A DNA stretch of 64,000 nucleotides from Helianthus annuus (taxonomy: Eukaryota; Streptophyta; Magnoliopsida; Asterales; Asteraceae): positions 79,140,772 through 79,204,771 of the forward strand of contig NC_035445.2 in assembly GCF_002127325.2 (NCBI RefSeq), in the 5' to 3' direction. Position numbers and translations under genes: made by a program. Below the pieces are notes generated by a model that did no database searches, was not told the DNA's origin, and worked only from the letters and a program-made list of their open reading frames with translations. Positions 11,605-43,740 of the stretch are shown here, piece by piece; the first letter of the stretch is position 1; the number at the start of each line of letters is the position of its first letter.

Positions 11605-12546
11605 CCCTACATCATCTCAATTTTATGTAAGATAAGTTATATATAGAGATTTCATACTCTATTGATGTATTACTTTAGTTATATGTAATTTACTTTTTGC
11701 TGATTATTTTTTATCCTTCCAACAGGTCATTCCTGAATGTATCCTTCCAAAACACTATGATTATTCGTCAAATGATGTAATCTCTACTGTAGTTACAGAA
11801 AACAACACGTTTAACGTTCTCATTGAAACATCTGACGGAAAAGTAGGTTTTTCCGTTGGTATTGATGTAATTGTTAGTCAGTTACAGCTGAAGGATGGTT
11901 GTTTTCTATTTTTTACAAAATCATTTGGTAATTTTTTCCATTTAAAAGTTTGTGGGAAAAACGGTCTTGAAATGAATTTTCCGGATTTAGAGGTCGACGA
12001 GGTAAGTTACATATTTGTACGCCATTGAATATTTTATGCATGTTTATTTTAATTCAGTTCTATATATTAAATTTTCAGACTGACGTTGCACCTATCGATG
12101 CTGAAGATGATGTTTATGAAGTATTACCTGGTGGTGTTCGTCATTTTGTTCGTACGGCTGGTGATCGTTATTTTGTAAGTTATATAAACTTTATATGTTT
12201 CTTTCTAAACACTGTTATTTTGGTTTCATAATTTTAATTAATTTTTTTTTGTACAACAATACAGAGGATTCCCGATCCTGTTTCACGTATGGCTAGACTT
12301 GATGAAGGTTTAAGAGATATCACCGTTAGACTTAATCATCTGGATCCGCCAAAGCAATTTACTCACGGTACCAGACGTGAAAGGAAAAGCGATGGATCTG
12401 GATGGCGATATGCTTTAACTAGTTGGAAGAAGTTTATGAAAGCTGCTGGAATTAAGGTCCGTGACAGGGTTTATTATTCTTTTGATGAAAATGACCAGGT
12501 TTTGAGTGTTGATCTGGTTGTACCTTACGTTAGGCTTAGTCATTAG
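11605..12546 (+). pseudogene. B3-domain protein gene, 3' part (end of exon 3, exons 4-6)
   Basis: This is the downstream half of the split B3 gene. The rest of exon 3 (11605-11626) continues the frame from 1157 as LLPTSSQFY. Exon 4 (11726-12001) begins VIPECILPKHYDYSSNDV and encodes a second B3 domain, about residues 124-215. Exon 5 (12079-12174) is an acidic linker. Exon 6 (12265-12546) holds a third, C-terminal B3-like domain with RLNHLDPPKQF, a GWRYALTSWKKFMKAAGIKVRDRVYY helix-strand region (two stretches) and a final SVDLVVPYVRL strand, ending in TAG. All joins are phase-compatible with GTAAG donors and CAG acceptors. Multiple B3 domains are typical of the REM group, a comparison made from memory. 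Apart from RE-A I see no break, so this gene was probably intact until a recent insertion. It lies about 840 bp upstream of the RPA-like gene on the same strand. Confidence 0.72.
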
Positions 12547-13386
12547 AGATAAAACAATTATGTCATGATTCCATATGTTACTTTTTAAGTTTTTATATGG
12601 TTTTTATGGTTATTGACATTTGTTTTGGTTTTCAATTTTATGTTTTTATATTTTTTCATATATTAACTGTTATTTTAAACAATCAATTTTGTCATCATTT
12701 TCAAAATCTATTGTATATGTTTAACAGTTAATGGTCAATTGTCACATTTAAAAAATCATTGACAGATTCTAATGAAGTTAATAATTTATTAAAAAATGAA
12801 AGTAAACACACTTTTTTCTTAAACATTCAAATAAATTTAACATTAGTTAAACTAATATTTATCCCATTTTTAATGAATATTGTATATCTCTATATACATA
12901 AAACTATGATTGTCAGATTTAAACTTGGATTATGCCTTCGAAATGATACAAAATAAGTTTTTGTCAACTATATTTAACATAAATAACCAATTAGTTATAT
13001 TTCTTATTATATTATAAATTCAACTTTCAATATATATCTATAGAGATGATACAATACAATACAATATAACCTTCATTTTCTTATTATGTATTTTCAAAAA
13101 AATTTAAAATCTTATACCGAAATCCAGTGTATATAATTAACATGTATAGTTTCCATTTATGCAAATTTTCATAAATGTTAATTACCTATATCGATTTATA
13201 AATTATTTTGTTTCCTTATTTATTGTATTTTAAAAAAGATGTTTATTTTGATTACATATATTAATATTATATTTCTAAAAATAAAACGTTCTATTGTTTT
13301 ATATAAATAGATCAATTGTTTTCTGTTTATGGCAAACAATTAGTTTTTCAACACCCTACTTCTAAACTTATTGCATCTTAGCTACA
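12547..13386. other. AT-rich spacer between B3 and RPA-like genes
   Basis: No gene was seen. The sequence is strongly AT-rich with T-rich and A-rich tracts, as expected of a 3' flank plus a promoter. It presumably holds the B3 terminator and RPA promoter, but I cannot point to definite sites. Confidence 0.5.
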
Positions 13387-34391
<21,005 letters not shown>

Positions 34392-35186
34392 TGAAGGATA
34401 TTTGTCAAAGGGTGTTTTTAATAAGAAACAAATTATTTGTTTTTTCAGTATTGGATTTTTTTTGGTATGCTATGACTAATTTTATGTTCAAAGACATTAT
34501 CTGTTTTGCGGTATGCGTTATGACATATTCATGTTTGGTTAAATATTGTTTGATTGTCAATCATGTTTTGTTATATTCGTTTTTTTTACTAGAGTACGTT
34601 GATGACTCTAATTTTTTTAATTTACTCATCCGAAAACATAAACATAACTAAATCAAACTTAAATTTAACCTTTAACATTTATTAATTTTTTGTCATCAAT
34701 TCAACATTTACATTTATAAAACTATATATGATATATGATATTTAATATTCCATTACACCTTTAAACTTTTTTTAAGTAATATTTTAAATATGTCAAATTT
34801 TTATTTTCGTTACATTTCTATACTTATTTATAGAAAATCCAATTTTTAGCATTTTTAATCAATCACCAATAAATGTGAGATTGTTTTTATATTTAATGTC
34901 ATTAATTTTCTTCCATATCATTTTACCAATTTATAGTATTCATTCCATAAATAACTAATAGCGTAGTTCTATAAATTCGCAACACTTCATACTCTTTTCA
35001 CTAGCATCTCATGGTTTTGTGAATTTTCATTCTCGAGTTCCTTATACGGTTGAAACATTTCGTTAATCACTTTTTATATTTCCATTAATTTTTTAGTTAT
35101 TTTGTTAAAAAAATTTTCATTCATGCATTTGTTTTTCATTTTAAACTTTTATGGTTTTTGTTGTAGTACTCTGTGGTGTTAACAAA
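34392..35186. other. AT-rich spacer between RPA-like and Helitron replicase genes
   Basis: No gene was seen. The sequence is AT-rich with homopolymer tracts. The frame at 34388-34651 is Phe/Leu-rich and overlaps the RPA stop, so it is not convincing. It presumably holds the RPA terminator and the replicase promoter. Confidence 0.5.
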
Positions 35187-35493
35187 ATGCAGAATACGTT
35201 TCAACAGCTTACTTCATATTCTTCTGAACCTCCACACCCTGGCATCGGTAATAAGTGTACGTGTTTTCATACTTTCTTCTAATATAGAAATTGTTATTCA
35301 ACATTTTTTTCGAAATATTTTTATATTTTAACAACTACATTTTCCCGCAAAATCCATTCAACAATTATTTGTACTTTTTTTCATTTTTTTTTCTTTGTAG
35401 CTGACGAAGGTAAGTATAGACGTTGGTTAAGAAAAATATATCTTGATTATAAGAAGTCAAAATCAACAGCACTTCCGGCTTATTTTGTTAGAG
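35187..35493 (+). pseudogene. Helitron replicase gene, 5' exons, split off by RE-D
   Basis: These two exons probably start the Helitron Rep/helicase gene. Exon 1 (35187-35247) encodes MQNTFQQLTSYSSEPPHPGI. Exon 2 (35401-35493) encodes a basic stretch ADEGKYRRWLRKIYLDYKKS followed by LPAYFVRG. Both end after the first base of a Gly codon with a GTAAT donor, the same phase-1 pattern as the exons beyond RE-D (59997-60950). Strand, spacing and phase suggest one gene, but I could not find a clean acceptor that joins exon 2 to the exon around 59848. An exon or acceptor may have been lost at the RE-D insertion, or these exons could be a small separate gene. Confidence 0.5.
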
Positions 35494-35643
35494 GTAATTT
35501 TTTTTTCATTTATATATTCATATATGTTTATAATACATATATTTATATCATTTACTGTTATAAATCTCATTTTTATATAAAATCGATAATACATATAACA
35601 GATTCTAACAGATTCATATAACAGATTCTAATAACATATAACA

Positions 35644-35691
35644 GTGGCTGCCTTAACTTTCGGGACGAAAGTTCTTAAAACTTGGGGATAA
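35644..35691 (+). other. Extra 48 bp of RE-D 3' interior ahead of its 5' LTR
   Basis: The 48 bases from GTGGCTGCC to GGATAA match 56604-56651, the stretch just before the 3' LTR, including the AACTTTCGGGACGAAAGTT hairpin. They do not belong before a 5' LTR. The 5-mer before them (TAACA, 35639-35643) matches the 5-mer after the 3' LTR (TAAGA, 59843-59847) at four of five bases. Confidence 0.8.
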
Positions 35692-35772
35692 TGTGACACT
35701 TCGGATTTTCCCGGATAACCTTTCGATGTAACGTTTCGTGTACGTATTTTATTAAATGAAAACGATGAATTA
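35692..35772 (+). repeat. RE-D 5' LTR, first segment
   Basis: The first 81 bp of the LTR, from TGTGACACTTCGG to the RE-E target site AATTA. It matches 56652-56732 and continues at 49253. Confidence 0.93.
35768..35772. repeat. Target-site duplication of RE-E, left copy (AATTA)
   Basis: AATTA precedes the first RE-E LTR and recurs at 49248-49252 after the third. The duplication flanks the whole array, not each unit. Confidence 0.93.
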
Positions 35773-38233
35773 TGTGACAACCCGAGATTCCAAGGTTTTC
35801 CCATACACCTCACTGACTTCAACTAGAATTAAAAGTGTCTCACAAGAATCATTTACCCAGAGTGTCCACTAGAGATTTAGCCACTCATAGTGCAAGATTG
35901 ATCTCAGTAAGCGGAATACACGGTTGACCAAAGTCATCATTAATGGGGTTAATATAATAGAACTAGTTAATATAATAAAAATTAATGTTGAAAATGTTGG
36001 CCACGTGATGATGATTATGTTCCCCTCAAAAACCTCAAGTGATGTTGACTATGTTGCCATCGAAATTGATGATGTCTCCTGATGTGATGTTGTCTTGAGA
36101 TGATTAAGATTAAGCATAAGTCTCGATGAACTTTATTGGGTTAACGTCCAAGGGATTTTAGTGGGCTGACATACATGTAATGTTCAATTGTTAGCACATG
36201 CAATTCTTGGGCCGATAGAACACTTCACATGTATATAAAATGAGTGAAATATAATGATTGGACCACAGACCTTAGTGGTTGCTATTTCAACGAAACTTGT
36301 AGAGTTTTGTCATCACCACTAACCCGACAAAACAAGGGACTTTCGTCACAAGCCCAAACTCGAAGCCCAAACACCCTCAACTAGTATCGCATATATGTAT
36401 AGGTATTTTTATAATTCCGAAAACCCTACCCCTCCCCAAGTTTGCGTGCAGCAGGAGACCCCCCACCCCTCTCGTGAAGGCTTTATTGGTTAGTATTCAT
36501 GTTTACTCTTAGTGCATAGTTATTGATTTTATTCAGGTGTGAGTTTATATGATGATCATGTTATGTGATGGCTGATTAATATGATTAGTGATTTGTGTGA
36601 TTATACATGTTAAGGATCCGATGTGATTTTACTTGGAATATTAATACAGTGAATTGGCGATCAAAATAGGAATGATAACATGATATTCTTGAATATATGG
36701 TTGTCGTAATCATCGCATAACTAGTGTATGATGTTGTTACTTGGTTTGATTTACATGAGCATAAATCAAAGTGGAATGGTTGTTTTATTGTTTGAATTGA
36801 ATAGTTGATTAACATTTTAGTAAACTGCCAACTATGATTGATCGAAAATATGGAAAGAAATTTGAGTTGTCCACTAAATTCACAAATGTCAAACAACCGA
36901 TTAGGATATGACAGTAGCTTTTAGGGGTCCAATATTTGATGGTAGGTGGTCTGACAAGTAGATAACCTTGAACAAATAATGGCGGCCCATGTGATCCAAT
37001 TAATGTTGCATGTGATAGTTTCTAGCATTATGTGAATTATTTAATTTTGATGAACCAAGAAATTGTAACTGTTGTTGGGTTTGGATTAAATGTCTTGGGC
37101 CGAGTAGGGTGTTGGTTAAGCATAACATGTGAGCTTGCATTTTAACTGTTGGTAGGATTGGGCCACAAATGGTTAATAGAATTATACAACTATGTGAATG
37201 ATTGTTATGTGATGCTAAGTGACTAATTGAAATCTGATATGTGTGGTGAAGGCTTTATTGGTGGCATGAGAATTTATTATGTGAACATATTTGAATAATG
37301 GGGTTTTGCGGCACAAACAACTGATATCACATGTCTGTGGATAAGTGTATTTCCATAATGCAATTTGTGATTATGTGACCTACGTATGTGACATAAATGA
37401 TCACAAAACTGATTGGCTTTGATAACCATGCTAGGATTTGATTGATCAACTTGAATACGTAGATAAATATACCGAGCAAACCAAGGTGAGTTCATCTTTC
37501 TTGAGCATGCGTCCCGGTGGTTGGGACAGTCAGTGGGTATTCCTGGGAGGGACAAGTCTTTTGGGTAAAAACGGGAATGTTGGATAATATACTCTTCCTA
37601 TCACCTTTAAAGTCCCTCCGTGTTGTTTGGTTACCTGGAAGGTAACATGGTATTAGTTAGTAGCGCTACTTAGGTTTGGCAACCTCACCCCGTATCTGGG
37701 AGAACGGGTGTTGAACTAATGACCTAGTCATGACCAATGCTTTGATAGGAGCATTGGAGAAAGGGCAAAATAATCAGAAGCCGTCTTGTATCGGGGTATT
37801 ATCAACATTGTTTCAACATTACTTTCGGAATTAAATTCAATGGATTAACTAAACACTTGGTAACCAACGTTTTTGTAAAACTATGGACTCACCAGCGTTG
37901 TCTGATACACTTGTTGCATGCTCGCAGGTCGTTAGGTATCTTGGATTTGGGGAACTTGCTGTCTGGAGTAGCTGGAGTGGTCATGGGTCGACAGGAGGGA
38001 TTTATGTGACTGATTTCTTGATATTATACCTTGGATTTGAAACAGTTTAACTTCGTCTACTATTTGCTTCCGCTGAACTTATTGGTTTTCGTTTAAACTT
38101 ATTGAAGATGTTTTTATTAATAACGGAGATTTTATTTATAACTTGTATGGGTTCAATGTAATTGGTGGCTCGTTATTGGTAGGTCACACGCCTAACAGGG
38201 ACACTCCCTACGTGGTAATTTGGGGGTGTGACA
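35773..38233 (+). repeat. RE-E LTR 1
   Basis: 2,461 bp from TGTGACAACCCGAGATTCC to GGGGGTGTGACA. Its 3' 760 bp (from about 37470) is almost the same as the RE-B LTR, while the rest is unrelated to it. Candidate leader intron 37486-37927; donor-like GGTTAGTA at 36488. Confidence 0.95.
37486..37927 (+). other. Candidate leader intron in RE-E LTR
   Basis: A 442-bp interval starting GTGAGTTC after CCAAG and ending CTCGCAG before GTCG, with TCTGATAC as a possible branch site. It is the same length as in RE-B. Equivalent intervals are 42993-43434 and 48500-48941. Confidence 0.4.
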
Positions 38234-38236
38234 GTT

Positions 38237-38249
38237 TGGTATCAGAGCC
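38237..38249 (+). promoter_or_regulatory. Primer-binding site (initiator tRNA-Met), RE-E unit 1
   Basis: TGGTATCAGAGCC three bases after LTR 1. The second copy is at 43744-43756. LTR 3 is followed by target DNA and has none. Confidence 0.93.
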
Positions 38250-38596
38250 ATTGGTTATAGTGAACTTGGTTTTAAAACGTTTTCATAAAACCAGACTATA
38301 ACCGAACAGTACCGAAACCGACCATGACACTCAGCTCCAGACTGCAAGGTTCGTTTCTCATTTACGATTGCATAGCATATTTAGTGTACACTTATGTATA
38401 ACATTACACGTGAATGCACACTTGGCACCACAGCATGAGCCCTTACATTACCAACCCCTGTTATGTGATCTATTAGTGTGACACTACCCTTCGACTATTG
38501 TGATTCTTGATCCCATAAAACCCCTCGCTTGCTATTTGAATGTGGGGAACCTTTTAGCGCAAGTTAAGAGGCACTGAGATAAGCATGCAAATCGCC

Positions 38597-38626
38597 TTAT
38601 TATTATGGGTGCACACATAATAATAA
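38597..38626 (+). other. 5'-leader hairpin with palindromic GTGCAC loop (RE-E unit 1)
   Basis: A perfect 11-bp stem TTATTATTATG/CATAATAATAA around the loop GGTGCACA, in a well-kept leader. The second copy is at 44104-44133. Confidence 0.65.
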
Positions 38627-38717
38627 CGCGAGGTGCATGCAAATCCCAGTGGGGCTTAACGAGCGTGGGAAGGGTTCTGCCCTATTGTGTGTAAACTTGG
38701 TAGTTTGTAGATTTCAA

Positions 38718-41000
38718 TGTGACAACCCGAACTTTTAGGGCTTGTAACGTTAATCTTGTGATTCAAACTTCTCGTTAATTGTTTCTTTCTAACACGGTTG
38801 TTGTAACTCAGTTAGTTAACATGACTGTATATTTGGGCCTATACACACATGCGCATACTTGGAACCCAACCCAACACCCGTATTCAAACCTTAGAGTTGG
38901 GTTGTGTAGATGTTTAATTAATAGGACTTTGTTACTAAATACTTGGACTTGGTTACTCCTTGGCCAGGTTTCGTAGCCCAAACCTTAACAAATGGCAGTC
39001 CACGTGGGTGGGCTTGAGCCCACTTAGGCTAATAAAGCTAACCGCCCAAACAAGTGTATAATACGTATTGTATTAGGATAAATATAATGATAAACTAAAA
39101 CAAACCCTACTGCTCCCATATTCTTCGTGCGTACGACAACAGGAGATTTCCCCCTCTCGAACTAGCATCTCAACCGGTCACCTTCTTGGTTAGTATGTTC
39201 TCTTCTCTACTCGAATTACATTGGTTAATTGTCTTGATTTTATGTGATATGCGAATATGTGTTGATGTGGATAGACAAAAGCATGATCCTAGGATTGCTC
39301 ATAAATTGTATCAAGATATGGACAACTGTTGATTAATTGGTATTGCTCGATATTAATGGCTTTGAGGAATTAATCATGATTATAAACTGAGTATGTGAGA
39401 ATCGAACACTAGTATGTATTTACTTGTTAACATGAACAATAATATGGGTTCTGGGCGATGGTTTATGATGATTTCAATAATAATTATTGGGTTATTTGAT
39501 TCAATTTTATTAGGATGATTGGTGTTAATGAGTCAATAATTGTAGTAAGAATAATAACATGATAAGTAATTGTTGTTGTGATTAAACTAGTAGTCCCTAT
39601 CGATGAATATGATAATTATTTGATATAGAATGGGAATAAACATGAACTGGGTTGTGACCATATATGAAACAAAAGAGAAACTAAGGAATTCAGGCTGCAC
39701 ATGTGGGTATGTAACTTGGATCAGCCGCACACCTTATATCAGAGTTGGGCCAAACCTGTTTGGGCTGAGTCTTGTCCTTTTCTTAAAATAACATGTTGGA
39801 TAAGTAAATATTGTGTTGAGGTTATTTGGGCCTGGATGCAATGAAAGGGGAGACACACATGTAAGTAGGATCAGTAAACTGTTTAGGCTTGACGTGTTAG
39901 TCTTTGGGCCGATACCTAGTTGGGCCGTACTAGTCTTGACAAAACAGAATATGTATGCTTGATTGATTTGTGAACATGTACTGTTGTGTTAGACTAAAAG
40001 CATAACCATAAGAATTGTTTGTTTAATTGTATTAAACCTGGACATACATAACTAAGCTGTGATAATAAACAGAATCGATAGGGGAAAGTCGTTTGAGATG
40101 TTAGTCCATGATCCGTGATGATTTGTATATCGAGATGGGTGGGTAATTCTGAATAGTATAAAAGTGAGGTAACGGCAAGATCGGCAATTCGGTACGATAT
40201 TATGTACATGATCGTTGATGTAGCAATGTGACTTCATGCTAGAATTATTATTAACTATTAGTGGATGAATATATTTTCATATGATCTGAGTTGTTTAAAC
40301 TGTTTTTCTTTTAGTGAGGGTTGATGTGAGGATTAAGTGTGTATGGGCATGATCGAGTGTTGCAATATGTTAAGATATAATCGGCTATGCAATCGTATGA
40401 TCTCGATATAGTGATAAGGTTCTGATGTTCATATGGGCATGATTATTAATTGAGTTGTACTAAATATTTTCACCTTATTTGTTTATGAATAAACTTTTGT
40501 TAATTAAACGGTGGTACTTGATCCGATTCAGTTGGCGATGAAGTGTACGTGAACGGTTGTGTTATCGCTTGTATGGCATGATGAATTACCTCTTTGAAAC
40601 CTGAGTTAATAATATGTAATGCTTGCAAACTGATTGATAGAATGTAGTGACTGATTGAGACTTAGTATAGCAAATTAGGCATATGATTGGGCAAATTAAT
40701 AGGGATGACTAATTGGTTGCTTATCATTAATTGATGTGCATGAATACACAGTAATATGGAGTCAATGAAATCAAAAGGGGCGGTTGAAAGTTGGGCCGGT
40801 TAGTGGATAAATACCAAGTCCACATATTATGTCCATTATTGTGTCAAGATATTAATTTTTGTATGAGCCGGTGACATTATATGGAACATATTCATTCAGT
40901 TGTGAGAGTGGACTGTATGCACACACATGTAAGTTTGAATGGCATTGCTGGGCCACAAACAAGACAACTGGTAGTTGGACCAGGAAGTCAAGGTTCGTTA
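38718..41000 (+). repeat. Captured, 3'-truncated LTR fragment inside RE-E interior 1
   Basis: The stretch opens TGTGACAACCCGAAC, a typical LTR start of this superfamily. It has a TATA-like AT tract near 39070-39085 and a TTGGTTAGTATG donor-like site near 39188. It lacks the conserved CCGAGCAA...GTGAGTTC block and the GGGGGTGTGACA end. About 2.3 kb of a related LTR therefore replaces gag and most of pol. The right edge is approximate (about 40990-41007). The second copy is at 44225-46507. Confidence 0.65.
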
Positions 41001-41007
41001 ACTTAGT

Positions 41008-41217
41008 CGAATTCCAATCGTGAGTGTTGGTTGGAACTCAAGACGTGGACCGGAGTTTATGTGGGAGCGCGAAAATCAGATGAAACTCAAGTATCCTCAA
41101 CTCTTTCCTGTTGACCAATCTAATTCTGGTAGCACTAGCGAATTTCGGGACGAAATTCCATTTCAAGTTGGGGATGATGTGACACCCTGGGAAAACCAGG
41201 AAAACTACGCAACCTAA
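41008..41217 (+). pseudogene. RE-E pol remnant, unit 1 (chromodomain-like tail only)
   Basis: Only the C-terminal end of a gag-pol survives. It reads [20 protein letters not shown], then KYPQLFPVDQ and [16 protein letters not shown], ending TAA at 41217. It aligns with the last 60 or so codons of RE-A. There is no start codon of its own and no catalytic domain. The EFRDEIP codons also form the pol-proximal 3' hairpin (41140-41158). Confidence 0.85.
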
Positions 41218-41242
41218 CTAGCTTCCTCAGTAACTACGTGCT

Positions 41243-41261
41243 AAATTTCGAGACGAAATTT
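41243..41261 (+). other. 3'-end hairpin, LTR-proximal copy (RE-E unit 1)
   Basis: The stem AAATTTCG/CGAAATTT with loop AGA lies just before GTTGGGGATAA and LTR 2. The partner hairpin GAATTTCG/CGAAATTC is at 41140-41158. Unit 2 copies are 5,507 bp further on. Confidence 0.65.
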
Positions 41262-41279
41262 CTTTCAAGTTGGGGATAA

Positions 41280-43740
41280 TGTGACAACCCGAGATTCCAA
41301 GGTTTTCCCATACACCTCACTGACTTCAACTAGAATTAAAAGTGTCTCACAAGAATCATTTACCCAGAGTGTCCACTAGAGATTTAGCCACTCATAGTGC
41401 AAGATTGATCTCAGTAAGCGGAATACACGGTTGACCAAAGTCATCATTAATGGGGTTAATATAATAGAACTAGTTAATATAATAAAAATTAATGTTGAAA
41501 ATGTTGGCCACGTGATGATGATTATGTTCCCCTCAAAAACCTCAAGTGATGTTGACTATGTTGCCATCGAAATTGATGATGTCTCCTGATGTGATGTTGT
41601 CTTGAGATGATTAAGATTAAGCATAAGTCTCGATGAACTTTATTGGGTTAACGTCCAAGGGATTTTAGTGGGCTGACATACATGTAATGTTCAATTGTTA
41701 GCACATGCAATTCTTGGGCCGATAGAACACTTCACATGTATATAAAATGAGTGAAATATAATGATTGGACCACAGACCTTAGTGGTTGCTATTTCAACGA
41801 AACTTGTAGAGTTTTGTCATCACCACTAACCCGACAAAACAAGGGACTTTCGTCACAAGCCCAAACTCGAAGCCCAAACACCCTCAACTAGTATCGCATA
41901 TATGTATAGGTATTTTTATAATTCCGAAAACCCTACCCCTCCCCAAGTTTGCGTGCAGCAGGAGACCCCCCACCCCTCTCGTGAAGGCTTTATTGGTTAG
42001 TATTCATGTTTACTCTTAGTGCATAGTTATTGATTTTATTCAGGTGTGAGTTTATATGATGATCATGTTATGTGATGGCTGATTAATATGATTAGTGATT
42101 TGTGTGATTATACATGTTAAGGATCCGATGTGATTTTACTTGGAATATTAATACAGTGAATTGGCGATCAAAATAGGAATGATAACATGATATTCTTGAA
42201 TATATGGTTGTCGTAATCATCGCATAACTAGTGTATGATGTTGTTACTTGGTTTGATTTACATGAGCATAAATCAAAGTGGAATGGTTGTTTTATTGTTT
42301 GAATTGAATAGTTGATTAACATTTTAGTAAACTGCCAACTATGATTGATCGAAAATATGGAAAGAAATTTGAGTTGTCCACTAAATTCACAAATGTCAAA
42401 CAACCGATTAGGATATGACAGTAGCTTTTAGGGGTCCAATATTTGATGGTAGGTGGTCTGACAAGTAGATAACCTTGAACAAATAATGGCGGCCCATGTG
42501 ATCCAATTAATGTTGCATGTGATAGTTTCTAGCATTATGTGAATTATTTAATTTTGATGAACCAAGAAATTGTAACTGTTGTTGGGTTTGGATTAAATGT
42601 CTTGGGCCGAGTAGGGTGTTGGTTAAGCATAACATGTGAGCTTGCATTTTAACTGTTGGTAGGATTGGGCCACAAATGGTTAATAGAATTATACAACTAT
42701 GTGAATGATTGTTATGTGATGCTAAGTGACTAATTGAAATCTGATATGTGTGGTGAAGGCTTTATTGGTGGCATGAGAATTTATTATGTGAACATATTTG
42801 AATAATGGGGTTTTGCGGCACAAACAACTGATATCACATGTCTGTGGATAAGTGTATTTCCATAATGCAATTTGTGATTATGTGACCTACGTATGTGACA
42901 TAAATGATCACAAAACTGATTGGCTTTGATAACCATGCTAGGATTTGATTGATCAACTTGAATACGTAGATAAATATACCGAGCAAACCAAGGTGAGTTC
43001 ATCTTTCTTGAGCATGCGTCCCGGTGGTTGGGACAGTCAGTGGGTATTCCTGGGAGGGACAAGTCTTTTGGGTAAAAACGGGAATGTTGGATAATATACT
43101 CTTCCTATCACCTTTAAAGTCCCTCCGTGTTGTTTGGTTACCTGGAAGGTAACATGGTATTAGTTAGTAGCGCTACTTAGGTTTGGCAACCTCACCCCGT
43201 ATCTGGGAGAACGGGTGTTGAACTAATGACCTAGTCATGACCAATGCTTTGATAGGAGCATTGGAGAAAGGGCAAAATAATCAGAAGCCGTCTTGTATCG
43301 GGGTATTATCAACATTGTTTCAACATTACTTTCGGAATTAAATTCAATGGATTAACTAAACACTTGGTAACCAACGTTTTTGTAAAACTATGGACTCACC
43401 AGCGTTGTCTGATACACTTGTTGCATGCTCGCAGGTCGTTAGGTATCTTGGATTTGGGGAACTTGCTGTCTGGAGTAGCTGGAGTGGTCATGGGTCGACA
43501 GGAGGGATTTATGTGACTGATTTCTTGATATTATACCTTGGATTTGAAACAGTTTAACTTCGTCTACTATTTGCTTCCGCTGAACTTATTGGTTTTCGTT
43601 TAAACTTATTGAAGATGTTTTTATTAATAACGGAGATTTTATTTATAACTTGTATGGGTTCAATGTAATTGGTGGCTCGTTATTGGTAGGTCACACGCCT
43701 AACAGGGACACTCCCTACGTGGTAATTTGGGGGTGTGACA
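41280..43740 (+). repeat. RE-E LTR 2 (shared by the two units)
   Basis: An exact-length copy of LTR 1, 5,507 bp downstream. It acts as the 3' LTR of unit 1 and the 5' LTR of unit 2, with no target duplication around it. Confidence 0.95.

Noticed and set aside
36585..36896. 103-codon minus-strand frame repeated three times at 5,507-bp spacing
   Set aside because: Its triplication is explained by the RE-E LTRs; no coding features and antisense to the element.
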